Positions 16,647 to 24,557 of a stretch of DNA of 60,682 nucleotides are shown piece after piece. The position numbers and the translations under genes were made by a program. Under the pieces are notes generated by a model. That model saw only the letters and a program-made list of their open reading frames with translations, was not told the DNA's origin and did not search any database. Every line of letters starts with the position of its first letter. Positions within the stretch are counted from its first letter, which is position 1. The DNA comes from Chloroflexota bacterium (lineage in GTDB: Bacteria > Chloroflexota > UBA11872 > UBA12225), in contig JACQGX010000063.1 in NCBI GenBank assembly GCA_016199265.1, forward strand, positions 1-60,682. The letters are read 5' to 3'.

Positions 16647-16730
16647 TCACTTGCGCTTGGGCCCCTTATTGGGCATGGGTGGCTTGGACGGCCGCTTGGC
16701 CTTGGCCTTATTACCGCCGCGTTTGGACAT
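16647..16730 (-). CDS. Very small basic protein (27 aa)
   Basis: ATG at 16730 is preceded by GGAG with an 8-nt gap. The 27 codons read MSKRGGNKAKAKRPSKPPMP then NKGPKRK-stop, one-third Lys/Arg and without acidic residues. It could bind nucleic acid or ribosomes. Because it is so short, only the ribosome-binding site and the biased composition support it. Confidence 0.4.
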   Translation of the reverse strand: MSKRGGNKAKAKRPSKPPMPNKGPKRK

Positions 16731-16799
16731 CGTCGTTGCTCCTTCTATGGTTTCTACGGGCTCTGTGGGCCGCTCTGTACCCGCACCTGGTTCCGGGTA

Positions 16800-17228
16800 T
16801 CAAGGCGCGTTTTCGTCCCCCGGTAGATCACCGGCGGGCATGTGCAACTCTGTGGACTCTGTGGACTCTGTGGACTCTGCGAGCGCCGTGGGTTCCGTGC
16901 GCACTGCGCGTGTTTCCACCGCTTCGGCCGCTTCGGCTGCTGTGGGCGGTGCCGCGCTGACGGTGGCCCGTTCGAGCCTTTCGGCGCCGTCGGCCCCGTC
17001 GACGCTGGTGGCGGGCCAGCTTGTGACCGGGCAGCGCGACTGCGGCGTCGCGTGCCAATAGAACGCCCCGTTACGCACCAGCGCGGCGCCACAGCGCCGG
17101 CAGCGACGCTCTGCGGTGGCCTCGGCTGCGGCCGCGGCTGGCGCGGTGGGTATTCCGGGTACGCTGGGCGCGCTACCGTCCACCTGCGCCGCCGTTCCCG
17201 CCAGCGCCCCAGACGTCAACCTCTGCAT
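16800..17228 (-). CDS. Cys-containing (zinc-ribbon-like) protein with repeat tail
   Basis: 142 residues. A central block CRRCGAALVRNGAFYWHA followed by RCPV could form a treble-clef-like zinc site. Both flanks are Ala/Glu/Thr rich. The tail has ESTESTESTE, coded by tandem 9-mers (GACTCTGTG, on + at 16852-16881). It lies downstream of the BON gene in the same direction. Function unknown. Confidence 0.45.
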   Translation of the reverse strand: MQRLTSGALAGTAAQVDGSAPSVPGIPTAPAAAAAEATAERRCRRCGAALVRNGAFYWHATPQSRCPVTSWPATSVDGADGAERLERATVSAAPPTAAEAAEAVETRAVRTEPTALAESTESTESTELHMPAGDLPGDENAP

Positions 17229-17279
17229 CCCAACCTCCGGCCCGCGTTCTCTCCTGATGTGCCAGATGTGTTCTAGGCG

Positions 17280-17978
17280 TCATACTGTTGCCGGCCGTAC
17301 GATGGTGTCGTTGCGCACGCCGGCGACTCCGGGCACCGCGCCGGCCAGCGTCCTCGCCGTGGTCCTGGCCGCTTCCGACGGCAGCAGGCCGCTGAGCGCG
17401 ACCTGGCCGCGCCGGCAGGTGACCACCAGGTGTGCGGTGCGGGTGTCTGGGTCGGCAAGGAGCGCCTCCGCCACGCCGGCAATGACGTGCTCGTCGGCAA
17501 CCGTCTCGTCCTGCACCCACAGGACGCCCCGGACGCCCGCGGCGCACGCCCGCGCCGCGCGCGCCCGCGTCGCATTCGTTACGTGCCCGGTCAACGTGAC
17601 GAGCCCGTCTCGAACGGCCACGCCGATGGCGCTCAGCCGCTGCGGCCGCAGGTGCGGGTCGGCCGCCAAGGCGTCGAGGACGTCGGCACGGATGTCGAGG
17701 TCGCGGCGCACCGGCTGGCAGCGGGCCACGGCCGTGCGTTCGGCGTTCAGCACGACCGGAGTGAGGCGGCCTGGCGCGGTGCGTACCCACGCCATGGGGA
17801 CCAGGCGCACAGTGTGCCGGAGCCCAAGCCGCGACGGCTGGCGGACCAGCAGGTAGGCGGCCTCGGGCGGCGCGCCGCCCGTGCGCCTGCCCACAACGGT
17901 CCCGATGGCCCCGTCGCGGCCGGCGACCGGCGTGCCGATCGGCGGTGCCTCGCATTCACTGGGTGTGGTCGTCACCAT
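17280..17978 (-). CDS. PRC-barrel/BON-domain protein
   Basis: 232 residues with GGAGAGGAG upstream of the ATG at 17978. The N-terminal about 90 residues (IGTPVAGRDGAIGTVVGR, LVPMAWVRT) resemble a PRC-barrel/DUF2171 module. Two BON domains follow: about 95-160 (DLDIRADVLDALAADPHL, GLVTLTGHVTNATRARAA) and 165-230 (VALSGLLPSEAARTTARTL). BON domains bind membranes or phospholipids; no signal peptide or TM is present. A -10-like TATAGT on the minus strand (18270-18275) would give a 280-nt leader. Confidence 0.8.
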   Translation of the reverse strand: MVTTTPSECEAPPIGTPVAGRDGAIGTVVGRRTGGAPPEAAYLLVRQPSRLGLRHTVRLVPMAWVRTAPGRLTPVVLNAERTAVARCQPVRRDLDIRADVLDALAADPHLRPQRLSAIGVAVRDGLVTLTGHVTNATRARAARACAAGVRGVLWVQDETVADEHVIAGVAEALLADPDTRTAHLVVTCRRGQVALSGLLPSEAARTTARTLAGAVPGVAGVRNDTIVRPATV

Positions 17979-18149
17979 CTGCTTGTCTCCTCTCCTGTGC
18001 GGTGGGCTGTCGCTCGCTCTCGAGCCGGCCTCGCGCCGGCGCACGGGCTGGGCCAGCGCTGACCGCCGACGAGCCCTTCCGTAGCGACCCTGTGCCGGCG
18101 GCGCCGGCACCGCGCTTCCCAATCGCCGCGGGCCAACAAGCGCCGTAGC

Positions 18150-18275
18150 GCGGCGAAACCTAGCCGGTACCAGAGCGCGAGCAGGCAGGCGGGAAACCCC
18201 AGCGAGGCGAAAGGCGACGGGGGCTGGGTACCGCGTCGCCCGATCTCACCACAACGGGGAGATAGTTTGACTATA
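18150..18275 (-). promoter_or_regulatory. Possible promoter and structured leader of the BON gene
   Basis: TGCTATAGT on the minus strand (18270-18278) would start a transcript that contains a long GC-rich fold bounded by GGTACC at about 18170 and 18225 (arms GGTACC and CCCAGC/GCTGGG). I could not match it to a known riboswitch class. Confidence 0.3.
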
Positions 18276-18450
18276 GCACGGCTTGCGTGGTGCCATTGGC
18301 CATAATTGGCTATAACTGGTCACTGCGCATACAACATACAACTAGACACGCCATCCTAGGACGATCCGGTAGCGGCGTTTGGACCTTTGTACAGGGATCA
18401 GTAGGTTGAGGCAAGGGCGCGAGTGTCCGTTGAAGGGAGCGGATGAGCCG

Positions 18451-18726
18451 ATGGAAACTACTGCTGCGGTCGTGACTGCTGCCACGAGTTGTGGCCAGGC
18501 CGCCATCGTCGAGGCACTGCGAGCGTTCGGCGCGCAGAGCAAACGGCACACCCCGTGGATGAAGGCCGGGGACCTGGCCCGCGCCGTGGGAGTCGCCGAT
18601 GCACAAGATCCACAGTTCCAGGCCGACGTGGAGGCGCTCTACGATGCGGGCACCATTCGGCTCATGTCGGGCGGCAGCGCCGGCGGTGGGAGCTTTTACG
18701 AGGCGATGCTGGTGCCGCCCCGCTGA
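18451..18726 (+). CDS. Hypothetical, possible winged-helix protein
   Basis: 91 residues starting METTAAVVTAATSCGQ. The pattern AAIVEALRAFGAQ - KAGDLARAVGV - FQADVEALYDAGTIRLMSGG looks like a small winged-helix with a beta wing, but no family is recognised. A GGGAG lies about 12 nt upstream. Neighbours are other orphan genes. Confidence 0.5.
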   Translation: METTAAVVTAATSCGQAAIVEALRAFGAQSKRHTPWMKAGDLARAVGVADAQDPQFQADVEALYDAGTIRLMSGGSAGGGSFYEAMLVPPR

Positions 18727-19164
18727 GCGCGCCGGCTGCGGCCGCTCGCACGTAACGGCGAGTGGCGCCTGCCGGGCCCGAGCCATCAGCAGGAAACGTG
18801 TAAGCGGCCGCGAACTGCCTGGCCGAGTCCCCGGCAACCATGGCATGCGCCATGTGGCGTCGTTGCGACAGCTCGGCGCAGGAATCGCCAGAGTGCCCGG
18901 TGACGAAGCACTGCTGGGGAGATCTTGTCGTACTCTTGTGCCAAATGTGGTACTGTTGGAGTGCGTGCGCTGCGTCCAGCAAGCTAGCGCGACCGCTAGG
19001 GCACGGCGGCCGGGCCGTGTGTGCACGTGACGCGCTCCTGCCCTGGAGACCCGAGACTACAGACTCCGTTCTCCGTGCTGGATCCGCCCTCTCAGCCCGA
19101 CGGGTCGCCCGTTCGGCACAGTGACGCCTTGTGCGAGGAGCCGAGGCGAGAAGGGGAACAGCCG
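18727..19164. other. Intergenic spacer, no gene seen
   Basis: No frame on either strand gives a protein-like product. A TTGTCG...TACTGT pair near 18925-18955 could be a promoter for the next gene but is weak. Confidence 0.4.
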
Positions 19165-19617
19165 ATGCCGCAGACGGCAGAGGTGCCTACGCGGGAGACG
19201 GTCGTACAGGGCGTCCCAGCTAGTCACCAGAACGACGAGCCGGTAACCGGCAGCGTCCCTGCCGAAGGGGGCACGCCGCCCGCCGCGGCCCTCACGGCTC
19301 GTCCAGCACTTGGCGCCACCAACCCTCATAGGTCCTCGCGCCCGCCCATCCAGAGCGACGAACTGCGCCGCGCCGAGGTGCAGCGGCATCTGGACGCGCG
19401 AACAGAGCGACTCCAGGCGTACGCCGCCTCCCTCGAAGGTGCGCTGGCCGCGCATCCTCCGGGAGAGCAGGCAGCGCAACTCGAGCGCAAACTGGCGCAG
19501 GTCCGTCGTGACCTACTGGCCGCGGCGCGGCCCCGGTTGCCGGCGCCACGATCGCTGGCTCGCTCCGCTCGCGATGACGCTGCCTCCCAGAGCATGAGAC
19601 CGTCTGGTGCGTTCTGA
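19165..19617 (+). CDS. Hypothetical coiled-coil protein
   Basis: 150 residues. A Pro/Thr/Ala-rich disordered N-terminal half is followed by a helix-forming stretch (about 70-125: DELRRAEVQRHLDARTERLQ and QAAQLERKLAQVRRDLLAAA) likely to be a coiled coil. AAGGGGAA precedes the ATG. No family recognised. Confidence 0.45.
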   Translation: MPQTAEVPTRETVVQGVPASHQNDEPVTGSVPAEGGTPPAAALTARPALGATNPHRSSRPPIQSDELRRAEVQRHLDARTERLQAYAASLEGALAAHPPGEQAAQLERKLAQVRRDLLAAARPRLPAPRSLARSARDDAASQSMRPSGAF

Positions 19618-19641
19618 CATCTGGTGTCTGGGAGCACGGCC

Positions 19642-19999
19642 ATGAACACATTCACTCGCCGCACCGCTAGGTCAGGGAAGTCCACCGGTGCTGAGGAGGC
19701 CCGATTACGGGCCCTCTACCGTACGGCGTTGCTCGACACCCCACCGGACGACGCATTTGACCGGCTCACCCGCCTGGCCGCGAACGCGCTCCGCGCTCCG
19801 GTGGCACTCATCACACTACCGGACGCGGACCGGCAGTTCTTCAAGAGCCAGATCGGGTTGCCGGAACCCTGGGCGTCGCGGCGCCAGACCCCGCTCCCGC
19901 ACACCTTCTACACGCATGAGGTGGCCTCCCGCGGACAGCCAAGAGCGCGCTGGCTCGACCTTCACCATCCGGTTGCCGCTGGACGGAGGGACAACATGA
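19642..19999 (+). pseudogene. GAF sensor histidine kinase, fused remnant ends
   Basis: The first about 80 codons match the N-terminal GAF domain of sensor kinases (LRALYRTALLDTPPDDAFDR, LITLPDADRQFFKSQIGLPE). The remainder of the GAF, HisKA and most of the ATPase domain are absent. In the +1 frame the last codons read ERAGSTFTIRLPLDGG-stop, the typical end of an HATPase domain. So about 300 or more codons were deleted and the two ends joined out of frame. The tail stop (19997-19999) overlaps the next ATG, the relic of an operon. Confidence 0.75.
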
Positions 20000-20592
20000 C
20001 GCCGGAAGAACTCGCAGCGATCAAGGCCTGGGAGGCACGCGCCACGCCCGGCCCATGGGAGCAGGGGGTGGACTACGCCGAGGCGCCGGCCAACCCCGGC
20101 GAGGGAGAGTGGGCCACCTGGCGCGACCGCGACCGCGTTGAGCCGGACCTCATCTGGCAGCTCAAGCATCTGCCCATCGGGCAGTGCGAGTTGTGCGAGG
20201 ACGGCCCCCCAATCCGCGAGGAACGACGCGACACGAAAGTCTCGCTCTACCGCCGCTGGGATACCGGCCAGGGCCACGATTACGTGGCGGAGACGACGCG
20301 GCTCGTCACCTTCCACCTGCACCGGGTCGCGCGCCGGCGCGACACGCCGCTGGCGCCGATTTCCAGTACCACCGCCCGGCAGGTGGTCCTGGATGTCGTC
20401 ACAGTCGCGGGAGCGACGCGGCTCGTACTCTCAGAGGCCGATGCGCTCTTCATCACCCGCGCGCGGGACGCGGTGCCGCAACTCGTGGCGGAAGTCGAAC
20501 GGCTCCAGGAGCAGGTACAGCGCCTGGAGGCGATAGCCTGCGCGGCGCCTGCCACACCCGCTGAACCCGCTGAGCCGACAACGGAGGAGTGA
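19996..20592 (+). CDS. Hypothetical protein (phage/accessory-like)
   Basis: 198 residues; GGAGG 6 nt before the ATG decides this start. It opens MTPEELAAIKAWEARATPGPW, as in many phage and accessory hypotheticals, has a CELCEDGPPI Cys pair (about 63-66) and ends ALFITRARDAVPQLVAEVER plus a coiled-coil-like LQEQVQRLE. The frame is open further upstream only because it runs into the kinase remnant. Function unknown. Confidence 0.65.
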   Translation: MTPEELAAIKAWEARATPGPWEQGVDYAEAPANPGEGEWATWRDRDRVEPDLIWQLKHLPIGQCELCEDGPPIREERRDTKVSLYRRWDTGQGHDYVAETTRLVTFHLHRVARRRDTPLAPISSTTARQVVLDVVTVAGATRLVLSEADALFITRARDAVPQLVAEVERLQEQVQRLEAIACAAPATPAEPAEPTTEE

Positions 20593-20658
20593 CGCGCGCC
20601 ATCCATGACGCGCGCCGCTACCACCCTCGGGTGGAATGTTCCGGCGATACCGGCAACG

Positions 20659-21810
20659 TTACACCGCCTCCACGCTCTCCCAGCGGCGCGACTTCGCAGC
20701 GCGAAGCACGGCATCCATCACCGCCTGGCAGGCGGCGCCATCGACGAAATCTGGGGACGGTGGCTGGCCCTGCGCCAGGGCACGGCAGAGATCGGCGGCC
20801 TGGTTGATGAACGAGTGCTCGTAACCCAGCGGGTGACCGGCGGGCCAGTACGCGGCGGCGAAGGGGTGCTCGGGCTCGGTCGCCAGGATGCGGCGCCAGC
20901 CGCGGGCGTGCGGGGGATCGCCACGGGAGTAGAGCTCCAACGAATTGAGTTCTTGGAAGTGCCAGCGTAAGGCGCCGGCGCTGCCGTTGACCTCGAAAGA
21001 GAGATCAGTCTTATGTCCCGCCGCCAGCTTGCTCGCCTCGAACGTACCGAGCGCGCCGTTGGCGAAGCGGCACAACCAGATCGCCGCGTCGTCGCCGGTG
21101 ACGGGCGCGCGTTCGCCCGGCCGCCCCGGCAGCGGTCGTTCGGGCACGAACACCTCGGTCGCGCCGGCTACCTCGGCAATATCGCCAACCAGGAAACGGG
21201 CTAAGTCGATGGCGTGCGAGCCCAGATCGCCCAGCGCGCCGCTGCCGGCCGTCTCCGCCTGCATGCGCCAGGCTAGCGGGAGCTCCGGATCGAGGAAGCG
21301 TTCGTTGAAGAACTGCGCCCGCCAGTGGTAGACGCGGCCGACCGCGCCCTCGTCGATCAGCCGCCGGGCGAGCTGCACCGCCGGGTAGCGCCGACTGTTG
21401 AACCCAACCATGTGCGGCACGCCGGCCGCCTGCGCCGCGCCAAGCATCTCGCGCGCCTCGGCGAGCGTGCGCGCGAGCGGTTTCTCGCAAAGGATCGCTT
21501 TGCCGGCAGCCGCCGCGGCGATGGCGACGGGGGCATGCACGTCGTTACTGGCGACGATGTCCACGAGATCGACGTCGTCGCGCTCGACCAACCGGCGCCA
21601 GTCGATCTCGACGTGCGCCCAGCCGTACCGCGCGGCCGCCGCCCGCACCGCCGGCTCATTGCGGCCGCAGATCACCTGCAAGACCGGGTAGGCGCCCAGG
21701 TCGTCCGGGGGAAAGAAGAGCGGCAGATCGTGAAAGGCGTGGCTGTGCGCCTTGCCCATAAAGCCGTGTCCCACCATGCCGATCCGAATGGGCCGCGGTG
21801 ATTGAGTCAT
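20659..21810 (-). CDS. Gfo/Idh/MocA-family NAD(P)-dependent oxidoreductase
   Basis: 383 residues. Rossmann motif IGMVGHGFMGKAHSHAF at the N-terminus, the catalytic/cofactor motif CEKPLA (about 103-108), and a C-terminal beta-sheet domain (GALGDLGSHAIDLARFLVGD). The family reduces or oxidises sugars and inositols; the substrate is not predictable. The start MTQSPRPIRIG is preceded by AGAGGGG. A fragment of a close paralogue is at 15755. Confidence 0.9.
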   Translation of the reverse strand: MTQSPRPIRIGMVGHGFMGKAHSHAFHDLPLFFPPDDLGAYPVLQVICGRNEPAVRAAAARYGWAHVEIDWRRLVERDDVDLVDIVASNDVHAPVAIAAAAAGKAILCEKPLARTLAEAREMLGAAQAAGVPHMVGFNSRRYPAVQLARRLIDEGAVGRVYHWRAQFFNERFLDPELPLAWRMQAETAGSGALGDLGSHAIDLARFLVGDIAEVAGATEVFVPERPLPGRPGERAPVTGDDAAIWLCRFANGALGTFEASKLAAGHKTDLSFEVNGSAGALRWHFQELNSLELYSRGDPPHARGWRRILATEPEHPFAAAYWPAGHPLGYEHSFINQAADLCRALAQGQPPSPDFVDGAACQAVMDAVLRAAKSRRWESVEAV

Positions 21811-21880
21811 CGTTCCCCTCTTGACCATGATACTCGTGCGAGATCGGTGCGCCAAGGTTGTACGTATTGCGAGAGGGGAC

Positions 21881-24400
21881 TCAGGTCCTGAGCTTGGCGC
21901 CCGTTTGCCGCTCGGCCGCTTGGACGATCTTCTGCCGCAGCGCCGCGACCTCCTCGTTGGTCAGAGTGTGGTCGGCGCGGTAGGTGACGGTGTAGGCGAG
22001 ACTCTTGGTGCCTTCGGGGACGCGCTCGCCTTTGTAGACGTCGAAGAGCTGGACCGTCTCGACGAGGGGCGCGCCGGCGCGTTTGATCGACGCGACGAGG
22101 CGCTCGGCGGGCAGTTCGTCCGGGACGACGAAGGCAAGATCCTCGACGACCGACTCGAAGCGGGGCAGGGGGTGGTACTGCCGTTCGGTGGTCGCGTGGG
22201 CGATCAGGCGGTCGAAGTCGACGGCGACGACGTAGCAGCGCTGGTCGACGTCGAACGCGCGGCGTGCCTCGGGATCGATCTCCCCGACGACGCCTAGCAC
22301 GTCTTCGGGCAAAACCGGCTTCTTGCCGGCGGCTTCTGGCCGGTGGTTGAGGACGACGGCGGCCGTGCGGTGCGGATGGAAGGCGGGGTGCTGGATGGGA
22401 ATGTAGCCGTGGCCCTCGATGCCCAGGCGCTCGAGCACGGCTTCGAGCACGTCCTTGACATAATAGAAGTCGTTCTCGAGCGGGCTGCCCCAAGTGGGAC
22501 CCGAACGGTACTGGCCGGTCACTGCGGTGATGACACGGCGCTCTTCGGGCAGATTGTGGTCGCGGAGGACGTAGATGCGGCTCAGCTCGAAAAGATGCAC
22601 GTCACGATCGGCGTGGCGCAGATTGCCGCGCAAGCACTCGAGCAGGCTGGGCAGGGCCGACCGGCGCAGGATGGTCTCGTCGGCACTGTCCGGGTTGGCG
22701 AGCCGCACCGGTTCGCCGTGCGGCGCGATGCGATCGTCGGTGAGTGCCGCGATGGTGCCGTCGGCGCGCTCACCGGCAGCGAGCGGCCAGCGGGCTTCGC
22801 GGTCTTCGCTGGTGAGCGTGTAGGTGATGACCTCGGCAAAGCCGGCGGCGGCCAGGACGTCGCGCGCGGTGGCCTCCCAGAAGAGCGGCCAGTTCTGCGC
22901 CGGGACGGGCGGTTCACCGCGCATCACGGAGGTGGGAATCCTGTCGTAGCCGTCGATGCGCGCGACCTCTTCCACGAGATCCGCCGACCGCTCGATGTCG
23001 ATACGCCAGACGGGCGCGTGGACGATGTAGTCACCCTGGGTGGCGACTGGGTCGGGCTTCTCGTACATGAAGCCGAGGCGGTCGAGGATGTTCTCGATCG
23101 TCGCCGGAGCGTAGGCGACGCCGAGCAGTCGCTCGAACTCGCCGGGCGCGATGCGGATGACCGGTCGCTGGTCGGGATTGGGGTAGACGTCAACCGGCTC
23201 GCCCACGATTTCTGCGCTGGCGAGGTCGGCCATGAGTTGGGCGGCGCGGAGCGCGGCGGGCATGGTGTGCTCGGGCGGGATGCCCCGCTCGAAGCGGCGC
23301 GACGCCTCGGTAGGACGCGGCAGCAGAGCGCGCGCGGTGCGCCGGATGCTCGCCGGCTTGAAGTTGGCCGACTCGAGGAGGATCGAGGTCGTCGTCTCGC
23401 GCACTTCGGTGTCGGCGCCGCCGATCACGCCGGCAAGTGCGACGGGGCGCTCGGCGTCGGCGATGACGAGCTGCTCGGGAGTCAGGCTAATGTCGGGCCG
23501 CTCTTCGGCGAGCGTGCGCAGCACTTCGCCGGGGCGCCCGGTACGGACGATGATCTTGCCGCCGCGGATCGTCTCGTAGTCGAAGGCATGCAGCGGCTGG
23601 CTCCATTCGAGCATCACGAAGTTCGTGATGTCGACGACGTTGTTAATGGGGCGCATGCCGGCGGCCTGCAGCCGTTCCTGCATCCATGCGGGGGAGGGGC
23701 CGATCTTGACGTTCTTGAGCAGCACGCCGGTGTAGCGCCGGCAGAGGTCGGGGTCTTCGATCTCGATGGCCAGCGGCTCATCATCCCGGCGCGGGCGGGA
23801 GGGTTTTGGATCGACCATGGGAACGCGCACCGGTTGCTCGTTGAGCGCGCCGACCTCGCGGGCGACGCCGATCATCGCCAGGCAGTCGGGCCGGCCCTTG
23901 AGGTCGAGCTCGATCACGCTATCGCCGAGCGCCTCGGCCAGCGGGATGCCGACCGGCGTGTCGGGCGGCAGGATCATGATGCCCGCGTGGTCGTCGTTGA
24001 GCCCCAGCTCGAAACCGGACATAACCATCCCTTCGGAGGTAACGCCGCGCACGTTCGTCCGCTTCAGCACGCTCATCTGCGTCGGGCTCGTGTGGCCGTC
24101 CCGGTACCGTGTGCCGACGAGCCCGAGCGGGACGATGTCGCCTTCCCTTATGTTGCTCGCGCCCGTGACCACGCGAATGGTGCGCCTTTTCCCATAGTCT
24201 GCCGTCACCAGCGTGAGGCGGTCGGCGTTGGGATGGGGCTCGATCTTCTCGATGCGCGCCACCCAGACGTTGTCCCATTCGCCGCCGGTGTGCTGGATAC
24301 CTTCGACTTCGATGCCCGCCATCGTCAGCCGGCGGGCAAGCTCTTCGGCTGTGAGCGTCACGTCGACGTAATCTCGCAGCCACTTCAGTGACACTTTCAT
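21881..24400 (-). CDS. pheT: Phenylalanyl-tRNA synthetase beta subunit
   Basis: 839 residues. N-terminal MKVSLKWLRDYVD, the EMAP/tRNA-binding domain (VARIEKIEPHPNADRLTL), B3/B4 editing domain (LKGRPDCLAMIGVAREVGAL), B5 (FERLLGV), the core and the C-terminal anticodon-binding FDX-ACB domain (PLPRFESVVEDLAFVV, LTNEEVAALRQKIV). Works as an alpha2beta2 enzyme with PheS. The usual pheS partner does not precede it; the divergent recJ does. Confidence 0.97.
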   Translation of the reverse strand: MKVSLKWLRDYVDVTLTAEELARRLTMAGIEVEGIQHTGGEWDNVWVARIEKIEPHPNADRLTLVTADYGKRRTIRVVTGASNIREGDIVPLGLVGTRYRDGHTSPTQMSVLKRTNVRGVTSEGMVMSGFELGLNDDHAGIMILPPDTPVGIPLAEALGDSVIELDLKGRPDCLAMIGVAREVGALNEQPVRVPMVDPKPSRPRRDDEPLAIEIEDPDLCRRYTGVLLKNVKIGPSPAWMQERLQAAGMRPINNVVDITNFVMLEWSQPLHAFDYETIRGGKIIVRTGRPGEVLRTLAEERPDISLTPEQLVIADAERPVALAGVIGGADTEVRETTTSILLESANFKPASIRRTARALLPRPTEASRRFERGIPPEHTMPAALRAAQLMADLASAEIVGEPVDVYPNPDQRPVIRIAPGEFERLLGVAYAPATIENILDRLGFMYEKPDPVATQGDYIVHAPVWRIDIERSADLVEEVARIDGYDRIPTSVMRGEPPVPAQNWPLFWEATARDVLAAAGFAEVITYTLTSEDREARWPLAAGERADGTIAALTDDRIAPHGEPVRLANPDSADETILRRSALPSLLECLRGNLRHADRDVHLFELSRIYVLRDHNLPEERRVITAVTGQYRSGPTWGSPLENDFYYVKDVLEAVLERLGIEGHGYIPIQHPAFHPHRTAAVVLNHRPEAAGKKPVLPEDVLGVVGEIDPEARRAFDVDQRCYVVAVDFDRLIAHATTERQYHPLPRFESVVEDLAFVVPDELPAERLVASIKRAGAPLVETVQLFDVYKGERVPEGTKSLAYTVTYRADHTLTNEEVAALRQKIVQAAERQTGAKLRT

Positions 24401-24415
24401 AGTTGTCTCGTTTCT

Positions 24416-24510
<95 letters not shown>

Positions 24511-24540
24511 CAGTGTGAGGGCTGAAGGCTCTCTCCTCGT

Positions 24541-24546
24541 TATACT
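24541..24546 (+). promoter_or_regulatory. Putative -10 of recJ
   Basis: TATACT 11 nt before the ATG at 24558 would make an almost leaderless mRNA. Confidence 0.4.
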
Positions 24547-24557
24547 CCCTGACAAGC

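Noticed and set aside
18150-18250. Known riboswitch (c-di-GMP, c-di-AMP, cobalamin)
   Set aside because: Core motifs of these classes are not found on either strand.
22343-24391. Long frame antisense to pheT (682 codons)
   Set aside because: Composition artefact of GC-rich codon use opposite a certain gene; no protein-like motifs.
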